In this document: piece after piece, positions 8,967-16,689 of the stretch | Layout: every line of letters starts with the position of its first letter | Numbering within the stretch: position 1 is the stretch's first letter | From: Niastella sp. OAS944 | Lineage (GTDB): Bacteria > Bacteroidota > Bacteroidia > Chitinophagales > Chitinophagaceae | Assembly (NCBI GenBank): GCA_024809215.1 | Contig: JANUBW010000003.1 | Coordinates: 310,001-374,000 of the forward strand | Direction of reading: 5' to 3' | DNA: 64,000 nt | The notes under the pieces: generated by a model | The model's input: the letters and a program-made list of their open reading frames with translations, nothing else | Database searches by the model: none | Told to the model about the DNA's origin: nothing | Program-made: the position numbers and the translations under genes

Positions 8967-8992
8967 GTTGGGTGAAGAAGAGATCCATGTTA

Positions 8993-9006
8993 TTGACAGA
9001 GGGAAA
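8993..9006 (-). repeat. retron a2 repeat
   Basis: TTGACAGAGGGAAA in plus sense. It pairs with a1 to bring the two ends of the ncRNA together, as needed for RT priming. It lies 26 nt before the RT start codon. Confidence 0.88.
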
Positions 9007-9051
9007 GCATGCTGCCTTCGTGCCTGCTGGTGACCAGATTAATCAACGCAA

Positions 9052-9125
9052 GGCATATGGGTACCACCGTACTATTTAGGCACATAGTGCCTGTACTGAA
9101 AATAGTACGGTGGTACCTATATGCC
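9052..9125 (-). repeat. msd hairpin, 74 nt
   Basis: The outer stem GGCATAT/ATATGCC continues through one mismatch into an 18-bp stem (GGTACCACCGTACTATTT in plus sense). A short asymmetric bulge follows, then an inner stem AGGCAC/GTGCCT with a 3-nt loop. A near-continuous stem of this length is the part of a retron RNA that becomes the msDNA. Confidence 0.88.
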
Positions 9126-9222
9126 ATAGTAAAGATTACATTTGGTGATGCATGAAATATTCATGTTGCATGAACGACGAAACATCGCTCTTTCCTTTCG
9201 GAAGCAAGGTGCATGTAATTTA

Positions 9223-9237
9223 TTTCCCCTCTGTCAA
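9223..9237 (-). repeat. retron a1 repeat
   Basis: TTTCCCCTCTGTCAA in plus sense. It is complementary to the a2 repeat except for one extra C. It marks the 5' end of the primary retron transcript. Confidence 0.88.
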
Positions 9238-9257
9238 AGAACACGAAATGCGGTTAA

Positions 9258-9265
9258 CAAATATA
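9258..9265 (-). promoter_or_regulatory. probable dedicated promoter (-7 box) of the retron RNA
   Basis: TATATTTG on the minus strand is a perfect TAnnTTTG. It lies 20 nt upstream of a1, so transcription would start just before the a1 repeat. It allows the msr-msd-RT unit to be transcribed independently of the two upstream genes. No clear -33 element is seen. Confidence 0.55.
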
Positions 9266-9331
9266 GATTCCTATTTTTTAATTTCTAAATAAATCAGGGA
9301 TTCTTTTTTTAAATGTTGGTCACATATACCC

Positions 9332-10993
9332 TTACCTGAATCCTTCTTTTATTCTTGTTTTGTTAAACGACTGGCGAATGGCCAGCATATGCTCACAAGG
9401 ACCTTTGTATAACTTATTTTCAATATAGTAACTGCAATCACAGTTGGCCGATCTTATTTTTTCATCGGCATCTATTACCATTTGCATATCATAAGTCTTA
9501 CGCGATGCTTTTACGGTACCGCTTAACTGGGTACTTCCATCGGCCAGTTCCTGCGAGTTGAATGTTATTTCTTTCGACTTCAGTAATTCGGCCGCCATTT
9601 CTTCGCGCGGGTTATCGAAACGAAGTTTATCAAACGGTAATGGTTCACGGCTTAACTCACGTAAGCGATAAACATTGCGGTTAAGATCATAAATAACACG
9701 TCCCGCCTGGGTGTAAGCGCTTAAGGCACCCGATACCTGAGCAGAATCCAAACTTAACTTCTGTGCAAAATGTTGGGCAGTTCCCAACCAGTCCTGTTGA
9801 ATGGAAGTGAATACTTTTGCTTTTATGGCATCATCCACATCCAGCCTTGGCGCCAGCAGATCGAAATTGCCTGCATGGCTCCAGTCGTTAGCGGTCCAAC
9901 CGCTAAGGCCCAACGTGAAATTCATATCGCCCAGGTCGGCTATATAAAACGAAGGCAAACCAGTGCCCAGTAAATGAACGGTGAATTTCTTTGCAACGGG
10001 TATGAGCCTTTCAAGTATAAGCAATCTTCTTCTTCCCCATGTTCTTACTTCCTGCCTGGTTGGCCCCGGGTATATGCTGCGGGCACAAATGATCTCCTTA
10101 CCCCAGGGTTCCAGTATTACTTTAACCGGTTGACCAGGCTCCAGCACATAACGTAATGAGCGCGGTCCTCTTTTTTCTTTGAAGCGGCGCAGCAACAAAC
10201 AGATATTATAAATATCCATTGGGTGCAGGTCGAACTGAATGGTAGGCAGGGTCATGGCGCTGCTCACCTGTAAAAATCCACGCACCCAGCTTTCGGGCAA
10301 ATCGATCTTTACTTCTTTATATTGTTCCTCGTGGGTAGTTTGAACGGTAAAGCCACTGGGATCAACTTTTAATTCTGTCTCTTTATAATCGCGGATCTTT
10401 TGGAATTCTTCATATAACGCTGAAGAGTAATCAACGTTTGTAGTTCCGCATTTATAGTCGTCGAGTTGTTTGAATACATTATAGTTGCAGCCCAGTTTAC
10501 CGTAGGTTGATTCATCCTGGCTGAAGCATTCAAAAAACAATTCATCGGGATGAATGGTAATAACCGGGTCAAGTACAAACCAGGCCTCTTTATTCTTTTC
10601 GTATAAATAATTGAAGTATTTCTGGCGGGCGTTATAAAAAGGCGCCATCAGTTTTTCCTTCTGCGAACGCACATCGGTTAACTCGGCTTTTATTTGCTCA
10701 ATGCGATTGTTGGCTGCATTGGCATCGTATCCGGCCATATATTCGGCCAGGAACAAAGCTTCGTTTTGCGCTACCCATTCTTTATAAGCTGTTTTATCTT
10801 TTGGTTTGAACCGCAGATCGCTGACAACAACATCGTGCAGTGCAGAAATGGCTTCGCGAAAAGCCAGTTTTTTATGCAGCTTGCCTACAAACCAGGCGCT
10901 TTCACGCAGGGTATCGGGCGCAAACGACAGTCCCGTCTTTTGCGACGTACTGGTTACCGTACTGTTTCCTGCGAATTTGTACTTGAATAGCAT
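9332..10993 (-). CDS. SWIM zinc-finger protein, retron-associated
   Basis: This 553-residue protein has a C-terminal SWIM motif C518-x-C520 ... C533-x-H535, a compact zinc-binding fold associated with DNA or protein binding in chromatin and conflict-system proteins. The upstream 500 residues have no signal peptide or membrane segment and no recognised catalytic motif. They include a predicted helical region near 80-130 (many K/E) and an unassigned alpha/beta region. The gene starts 32 nt after the WGR/HEAT gene and ends 94 nt before the retron a1 repeat, all on the same strand. SWIM proteins paired with WGR/HEAT (MolR-like) proteins recur in bacterial conflict operons. The pairing here makes it a candidate retron accessory or effector, by inference. 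Confidence 0.82.
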   Translation of the reverse strand: MLFKYKFAGNSTVTSTSQKTGLSFAPDTLRESAWFVGKLHKKLAFREAISALHDVVVSDLRFKPKDKTAYKEWVAQNEALFLAEYMAGYDANAANNRIEQIKAELTDVRSQKEKLMAPFYNARQKYFNYLYEKNKEAWFVLDPVITIHPDELFFECFSQDESTYGKLGCNYNVFKQLDDYKCGTTNVDYSSALYEEFQKIRDYKETELKVDPSGFTVQTTHEEQYKEVKIDLPESWVRGFLQVSSAMTLPTIQFDLHPMDIYNICLLLRRFKEKRGPRSLRYVLEPGQPVKVILEPWGKEIICARSIYPGPTRQEVRTWGRRRLLILERLIPVAKKFTVHLLGTGLPSFYIADLGDMNFTLGLSGWTANDWSHAGNFDLLAPRLDVDDAIKAKVFTSIQQDWLGTAQHFAQKLSLDSAQVSGALSAYTQAGRVIYDLNRNVYRLRELSREPLPFDKLRFDNPREEMAAELLKSKEITFNSQELADGSTQLSGTVKASRKTYDMQMVIDADEKIRSANCDCSYYIENKLYKGPCEHMLAIRQSFNKTRIKEGFR

Positions 10994-11025
10994 GGGAATC
11001 TTTTATAGGAATGTAATTCTATTAA

Positions 11026-14000
11026 TTAGCCTCTCACTTCAATTGCTTTCACTACCAACGGAGTTTCTACCTCATACAGCGACTTCAACTGCAACAACAC
11101 CTCAATACATTTCGCCTTATCGCCAATGGCTGCAATGGCAGAAACATCGGTAAGGATGGCGCCAACTACTTTGGCGGCGGTTTCCGACTTACGGCCTTCT
11201 ACCAACAGGAAATGATAGATCCTGTTTTTAGCAATGCGGCTTTTATTTACCCTCGTTAATACCGAGCGGAAATAAAACTCCAGCGATTGTATCTTTTCTA
11301 TATCATCAGCAGCATAACGTTCGAGGTAATTGGTAGCAAACAATTGCATGTTCTCGCTGGGGTGCTGGCTTAATTTCAGCAGGTAGCTGGTACCCTCATC
11401 GCCGGTGAAGAACTTGGTGATCAGTTCGCGGCCATATGCTTCAATATCGGGCTTTACACTATCGGCCAGCGCAATGAGCGCTTCGGGTGTCCAGTCGTCG
11501 GCGGTAAATTGTTCCCTGAAGTATTGCATGGCAAACTGCCGGGTATCTTTCCATTTACTATCAATCAGTTTAACCGCTGTATCTTTTTCGTACTTGATGC
11601 GGGCAACCTGCTCTTTATAAAACTTCCAGCACCACTCCCGTACATTCAGGTTTTCGTGTGCGCCAAGCGCTATCACCTGTGGCAGGGTCAATTGGGCGGG
11701 ATCGGTATATTTTTCAAGTATTACGATACCTACATTCTGCGCAGCATTGTAATTACCGTATAACAGATTTAGGGCAAGTTCTTTATTGGCGTAGTGCAAA
11801 AAGTTACTCAGCTCATTACATAAAAGTGCGCTGATGTCGTTATGCAACCCTTCGCTGGTTTCTTTCCTTAATAAATAAGGCATTAACACCTCGGCCGCCG
11901 CTTCTCCAAAACGCCCATCCTTTTTCGCCATGCGATCAATAGCAGAGGCCACTCCACGCCTAACATTCTCAAAAGGTGAGGTAATGCATGTAATCATCGC
12001 ATCGCAATGTTGCAGCAAAATATCTTCGGGCATGTCGTTCAGTAAGGCTATGCCCATATCGCGAACCGGTGCATAAGAATGTTGTAATAAACCAAAGAGC
12101 AATGATTTACTCAACTCCGCCAAATTACCCGGCTGTTTCTTTCTTCTTAACAGGCTTAACCCGAATATAAGAACCGGTGGCACTTCGTGTTGCAGCAGAT
12201 CGGCTATAACAGAAAGTGGGACCTGTTGTATTTCCTCATCAAACAACTCAAGCAGCGTATCAGATGCACGTTTTATAATGGGTTCGTTCGCTGGTGTAAA
12301 ATCAACGATGGCCATCAATTGGGCAATTGATTTACCCACTACTACATTCTTAATATCCTTACCCAGGTTGCCATTCTTTATCAATCCTTTTGACCAGGCA
12401 GCAATATCGGCATCAGCTGCAAAGATCAGGTCTTTGATAAAGTCACTCTGTTGCAGGTAATGTTGCTGGTATTGGGCAGTCCATTCCTTTCCTTTATTGC
12501 GGGCATCTGCATTGCGCGAGTTCAGCATGGCAATAATGAGGTCAAGATCGGCCTGTTTGCCGGCGAATTTCTCAACGGTCAATTGCAAACCAAATGCAGC
12601 AGGTATTTCGAAAGGAGAAAGTAATAATTTTTTGCAGGCATATTTATCAAGCTTCCCTTTAATCTCATTCCACTGTGGGTGCGCAATCAAAGCGCCCTGT
12701 GCAAACTCATGTATTTCATCGAGCTGGGCATCCATCAATAGTTGCACGTACGACTGCGGTAGTTTGTTCCATAAATGCAGGAACGGGGTACCGTTCTCAT
12801 TTGGCACACTAAGTTGTGGGTTGCCAGCATTTCCCTGCTGCCCGTCTTCTTTTTTCTTACCAAAAATGCCGGTGATCTTCTTTAACAGTCCGCCACCTTC
12901 TTTATTGCCAGGTGATTGTTGTTGAGGCTTATTGGCCAGCAGCTCCTGCTCTGTTTTAATACGCCAAATGCCGGTATGCAACAATAACAGTTCGGGATGA
13001 TCGCCGCTTAATATTTTATGCAGGAAGAAGGCATGCGCATTTTGCGGAAAACGGATCTCCGTTCTCGCATAGTTGCGGCCGTTCCATTTATAATCCCAGG
13101 TAGAATATGACTCCTTAAAATCGGTTTCTTTATTATAAGAGAGCAAAATTCCCGTTGCCAGTTTTACATAGTCGGTACTATCGAGGTTACCATACATCTG
13201 CAACCTGCGGTTTACCCGGTAACGTAAATACCGGCGGGTTCGTTGTGAATAAGCCAGCCGGCTGTTCGTTTTTCTTAGTTCCTTGTGCGGGTTCACATAG
13301 CTGCTGGTTTGTACAAAATAATTCTCACCGCGCTGGTCGTTCAACGAAAAGTGATGAACAAACATTTCGCGCTCGCGCTCAAACCGCAATACCAGCATGC
13401 CCGAGATCTCAAAATCATCTAACAGTTCGGCCTGTTTAAAAACAGACCGTACATGTTTAAAATAGTTTGGCTTTAATGGCACCTGCAGTAATAAGTTCTT
13501 TACAATGGGGCGCAGCCATCTTTTTTCAACAGAAACAAGGTACAGGCTTTCGAGCCAGTTATATTGTGGTTGTTGTTGTTCAACTCTTTCCTGTATTAAA
13601 GCGGTTAGCTCTTTCTCCTGATTGCCTTCAATGGCAGCCTTTATTGGTTCGGGCAAAGAATTAAGGTAATGGGTAAGATGTTCTTCTTTAGCCTGTGCCT
13701 TTAACAACAATAACAAGCCGGCGCCGGCTATTTTGCTTACCAGCGGCGATGCATGTTCTTTAAAGATCTGTTGCAATGCCGGTATGGCTATTTCATTACC
13801 ACAACGCGCCAACGCCCAGGTAGCGCTATACTGATGCAGTACATCGCCATTATTATATAACTTAATAATATATTGAGCGGCTTCGGGGATCTTATATTCA
13901 CCAGCCTTCCATATTACCCGGGTAAGTTTCCATTTTGTTTTATAGGAAGTGGTATTACCCTGAACGGCATTATATAAACGTTGCAGAATTCCTTTGGTAC

Positions 14001-14331
14001 GCCCGGCTGGTAACGACATAAAGCTGGCGCCAATGGTTGTTTCGGTAGCAAGTTTGAAGTTAGCAGAAGTGGGTATTGAAGAAACGCCGCTTTCAGAAGC
14101 TGTATAGCCTTTTGAGATCTTTTCGTCCTCTAATTCACCAAACAATTTTTCTGCATCGGCCAGGGACACTGGCACCGGTGTTTTACTGCCTTCTTTTAAT
14201 TTGGCATTTCTGCGACCATAGCGAAAGTTCACCACATATTTATCATTACCTACATCGCAAAGGTCGATCTCATAAACTTTATCGGAATTTCCCTCTTTAA
14301 AATAGAGGATACTTTGTTTTACAAGACGCAT
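11026..14331 (-). CDS. WGR-domain and HEAT/ARM-repeat protein (MolR-like), retron-associated
   Basis: This 1101-residue protein opens with a WGR domain at residues 1-75 (F-K-E-G-N-S-D-K-V-Y-E-I, then V-N-F-R-Y-G-R-R). WGR is a fold known from PARPs and MolR-like proteins that senses nucleic-acid ends or modified protein. The remainder is helical with scattered HEAT/ARM repeats, clearest at about 130-220 (A-L-A-R-C-G-N-E-I-A-I-P-A-L-Q-Q) and about 670-1090. A low-complexity Gly/Lys linker lies near 480-510. It is the first gene of the minus-strand run leading to SWIM, the retron RNA and the RT. Its promoter region is shared with the divergent jetABC operon. It has no obvious catalytic domain, so a scaffold or sensor role is likeliest. 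Confidence 0.82.
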   Translation of the reverse strand: MRLVKQSILYFKEGNSDKVYEIDLCDVGNDKYVVNFRYGRRNAKLKEGSKTPVPVSLADAEKLFGELEDEKISKGYTASESGVSSIPTSANFKLATETTIGASFMSLPAGRTKGILQRLYNAVQGNTTSYKTKWKLTRVIWKAGEYKIPEAAQYIIKLYNNGDVLHQYSATWALARCGNEIAIPALQQIFKEHASPLVSKIAGAGLLLLLKAQAKEEHLTHYLNSLPEPIKAAIEGNQEKELTALIQERVEQQQPQYNWLESLYLVSVEKRWLRPIVKNLLLQVPLKPNYFKHVRSVFKQAELLDDFEISGMLVLRFEREREMFVHHFSLNDQRGENYFVQTSSYVNPHKELRKTNSRLAYSQRTRRYLRYRVNRRLQMYGNLDSTDYVKLATGILLSYNKETDFKESYSTWDYKWNGRNYARTEIRFPQNAHAFFLHKILSGDHPELLLLHTGIWRIKTEQELLANKPQQQSPGNKEGGGLLKKITGIFGKKKEDGQQGNAGNPQLSVPNENGTPFLHLWNKLPQSYVQLLMDAQLDEIHEFAQGALIAHPQWNEIKGKLDKYACKKLLLSPFEIPAAFGLQLTVEKFAGKQADLDLIIAMLNSRNADARNKGKEWTAQYQQHYLQQSDFIKDLIFAADADIAAWSKGLIKNGNLGKDIKNVVVGKSIAQLMAIVDFTPANEPIIKRASDTLLELFDEEIQQVPLSVIADLLQHEVPPVLIFGLSLLRRKKQPGNLAELSKSLLFGLLQHSYAPVRDMGIALLNDMPEDILLQHCDAMITCITSPFENVRRGVASAIDRMAKKDGRFGEAAAEVLMPYLLRKETSEGLHNDISALLCNELSNFLHYANKELALNLLYGNYNAAQNVGIVILEKYTDPAQLTLPQVIALGAHENLNVREWCWKFYKEQVARIKYEKDTAVKLIDSKWKDTRQFAMQYFREQFTADDWTPEALIALADSVKPDIEAYGRELITKFFTGDEGTSYLLKLSQHPSENMQLFATNYLERYAADDIEKIQSLEFYFRSVLTRVNKSRIAKNRIYHFLLVEGRKSETAAKVVGAILTDVSAIAAIGDKAKCIEVLLQLKSLYEVETPLVVKAIEVRG

Positions 14332-14568
14332 AGGAATGGGCTACAAATTGAGGTTCGTAAGATAGAAAAAAACGTTTGATAATTCCAATACCTAATTGAT
14401 TTTTAATAGAGTAGTTTGTCACCCGTGGTGACCAGCCACTCATGTATCTGGGTATTACCCACCTAAGAATTTATACACATGCGGGGACAGATAAATTATA
14501 GAATTTGTAGAATTGGCCTATTTTAGTCGTTCTGTATTAACCGGAAAACCAGTACAGGATTTGTGAAT
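14332..14568. promoter_or_regulatory. shared divergent control region of the retron and jetABC operons
   Basis: These 237 bp separate the starts of two divergent operons. Two palindromes stand out: GTCACC-cgt-GGTGAC at 14418-14432 and TGGGT-att-ACCCA at 14449-14461. A -7-like TAGAATTTG is at 14499-14507 for the rightward operon, and TATCTTAC near 14365 is a weak candidate for the leftward one. The palindromes sit between the two, where one regulator could act on both. No regulator gene is adjacent. Confidence 0.5.
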
Positions 14569-16035
14569 ATGAAACAGGAAGACCTACTGTATTTACTTAC
14601 TGCCAGCCCTGCCGTACAAATGCTTCGCTCCCGAAGCGCCCGTTGGTATTTACCTTTTTTATACCATGTATATAAAGAAGAGAACAAATTTGTTATTCAG
14701 GAAGACACGTTAATACAATTATTATCAGAAGCCCTTTCGCACCAGGAAGACGGTGATGAAGATTTTGAGGAGGCCAAGATCATTTTTGGCGAGGATGAGG
14801 AAACCCGCAGCCGTAAATATATTTTAAACTGGGTGCAAAAAAGAATTCTGCAGGATCTGCAGGATGCCGAAGGCAATGTTCAATACCAATTGAGCGCCCA
14901 TACTGAAAAAGTATTTCAGTGGCTGATGTCGCTAACAGCGCGCAACCACGTGGGAACCGAAAGCCGGTTTAAACTATTGTTCAATTCCTTACAGGATATT
15001 GTTGAAAAAACAGAAGACGACCGCCCCAAGCGGTTGCAAATGTTAAAAGATCGCCGCGCCGAAATTGATAAAGAAATAAAAGCAATAGAACTGGGCGTTG
15101 CACCCGCAAACTACAGCAACTCGCAGGTACAGGAACGGCTCGATCTTTTCACCCGCCTTTGCTACGACCTTATTAGCGATTTCAGGGAAGTAGAAGATAA
15201 CTTTAAGCAAATACACCGCGCCATTGTTGAACAGCATACAAAGGCTGAACAGAACAAAGGCGCCATTGTAGGCTTTGCCTTTGCAGCGTATGATGCCCTG
15301 CGTAATAGCAACCAGGGTAAAAGCTTTTATGCATTCTGGGATTTCCTTATTTCCCGCGCCGGCCAGCAAGACTGGAAAGAACTTACTGAACAATTGCTCG
15401 ACCTTTTAAAAGACCGTGGTATTGAAGCCGATGACCAGTTTCTGCAAAACATTAAATCATTGTTGCTTGAACAGGGAAAAACGGTGTACGATGCCAACGA
15501 TAAAATGGCCGAAAAGCTGAGCCGCATTATCTCTGAAAAAGAAATTGCCCGCCATAAAAGGTTACGTCACCAAATAGGTAACATTAAGGAACTGATCTTT
15601 GACCTGATGGAAGACGAGGAAGTAACAGCCGGAATTAGTATAGATGAAGGGGTAGAAATAAGAATGCTGATGGAACGGAAGCTGCTGTTTGAACAAAAGA
15701 AAGACAAGGTTGCGGTAAAACAACCCGTAGCAGCCACCGAAAAAATAGCCGATCCCGAACGCTTCAGCCGTATGGTGAGCACCACGCATATTGATAAAAA
15801 GCGACTGTGGCAAAAAGTGGAGAACACCCTGAAAGACAAACAAACCGCTACGCTTAAAGAAATACTGGAGCAGCAGCCACTGGAGAACGGAATTGCAGAA
15901 ATAGTAAGTTATTTTGGTTTCCTGCGCGATAAGGCAAGCCGGGTACAGGTGATACAAAATACCAGTGAACATATACCCATAAATGAAGCTGCCACCAAAT
16001 TTGTAGAAGTACCTTATTTATTATTTAGTAAATAA
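14569..16035 (+). CDS. jetA: JetA/MksF-like kleisin subunit (DUF3375)
   Basis: This protein of about 488 residues belongs to the DUF3375 family, the kleisin-like subunit of Wadjet (JetA) and MksBEF-type condensins. It has the family opening L-x-A-S-P-A-V-Q-M-L-R-S-R-S-A-R-W-Y-L and long helical segments (about 135-220 and 285-350), with no membrane segment. ATG 14569 is preferred to a GTG two codons upstream. It bridges the SMC heads and binds JetB in the family model. jetB follows after 5 bp and jetC after a further 22 bp, a tight operon. There is no JetD behind jetC. Confidence 0.88.
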   Translation: MKQEDLLYLLTASPAVQMLRSRSARWYLPFLYHVYKEENKFVIQEDTLIQLLSEALSHQEDGDEDFEEAKIIFGEDEETRSRKYILNWVQKRILQDLQDAEGNVQYQLSAHTEKVFQWLMSLTARNHVGTESRFKLLFNSLQDIVEKTEDDRPKRLQMLKDRRAEIDKEIKAIELGVAPANYSNSQVQERLDLFTRLCYDLISDFREVEDNFKQIHRAIVEQHTKAEQNKGAIVGFAFAAYDALRNSNQGKSFYAFWDFLISRAGQQDWKELTEQLLDLLKDRGIEADDQFLQNIKSLLLEQGKTVYDANDKMAEKLSRIISEKEIARHKRLRHQIGNIKELIFDLMEDEEVTAGISIDEGVEIRMLMERKLLFEQKKDKVAVKQPVAATEKIADPERFSRMVSTTHIDKKRLWQKVENTLKDKQTATLKEILEQQPLENGIAEIVSYFGFLRDKASRVQVIQNTSEHIPINEAATKFVEVPYLLFSK

Positions 16036-16040
16036 CTGAA

Positions 16041-16667
16041 ATGAGCACCCAGCAAAGAATATTACCCTACACATCGGTATTTGTAAAACTTTTGAAAGGC
16101 CCCGTTGAATACGTGGAGAAAAGCACCTGGGAAAAACTGATCCAATACAAAGTAGAACTAACCGGTTTTCTACTGCAAATGGGCCTGGCCCTTGTGCTCG
16201 ATGAACAGGACGGCTATGCCTATATAAAGCATTACCCTTTTGAAGAAGATGAGAACCCGGTTAGCTGGATCCAAAGACGTTCTCTTACTTATGAAGAAAG
16301 CGTAATGATGGTTTTGTTGCGCGAAATGATGGCCGAGTTTGAAGTAGGCGAAGCCACCAACCGCGAACTGATAAAAAAACGCCGGGAGATAAAAGAATAC
16401 GCCGAGCTGTTCTTTAAAGAAAATGCCAGCCGGGTAAAGTTCCTTAAAGAAATAGACCGGTTGATTGATAAAGCCGAAGAAAATGGTTTTCTCGATAAAA
16501 CCGAAACAAATGACCTTCCCGACGAACAGAAGTTCCGCATAAAAAAGATAATAAAAGCCAAAGTAAGCACCGAAGACCTGGACCATTTCTATCAGCAGCT
16601 GGTACGGTATAAAGAAGCGAAGGAAGGAATAACCCAGGAAACTCAACAGGAACAACAGCCCTATTAA
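16041..16667 (+). CDS. jetB: JetB/MksE-like KITE subunit (DUF4194)
   Basis: This 208-residue protein matches the DUF4194/JetB layout: a winged-helix-like N-terminal half followed by the conserved centre around Y-E-E-S-V-M-M-V-L-L-R-E-M-M-A-E-F, then a charged C-terminal helical half. In Wadjet and Mks complexes this subunit dimerises and binds the kleisin (JetA), completing the loader around the SMC-like ATPase. It lies between jetA and jetC with very short spacers. The tail is Gln/Glu-rich. The assignment depends strongly on the flanking genes. Confidence 0.85.
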   Translation: MSTQQRILPYTSVFVKLLKGPVEYVEKSTWEKLIQYKVELTGFLLQMGLALVLDEQDGYAYIKHYPFEEDENPVSWIQRRSLTYEESVMMVLLREMMAEFEVGEATNRELIKKRREIKEYAELFFKENASRVKFLKEIDRLIDKAEENGFLDKTETNDLPDEQKFRIKKIIKAKVSTEDLDHFYQQLVRYKEAKEGITQETQQEQQPY

Positions 16668-16689
16668 AAATTAGCAGTAGTACACAATT

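Larger units (their letters stand above)
8993..9237 (-). ncRNA. retron msr-msd RNA
   Basis: Read on the minus strand, this 245-nt stretch has the full retron plan. The a1 repeat at 9223-9237 and the a2 repeat at 8993-9006 are complementary over 14 bp with one bulged C. After a1 come small hairpins that fit an msr: TTCC-GAAA-GGAA near 9190-9203, a 6-bp stem around 9174-9192, and CATGAA/TTCATG near 9151-9165. Next is a 74-nt long hairpin (the msd) at 9052-9125, then a short palindrome (CTGGTGACCAG in plus sense) near 9027-9037, then a2. The RT gene follows 26 nt later, the standard retron order. I could not identify the branching guanosine with confidence. Confidence 0.9.
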
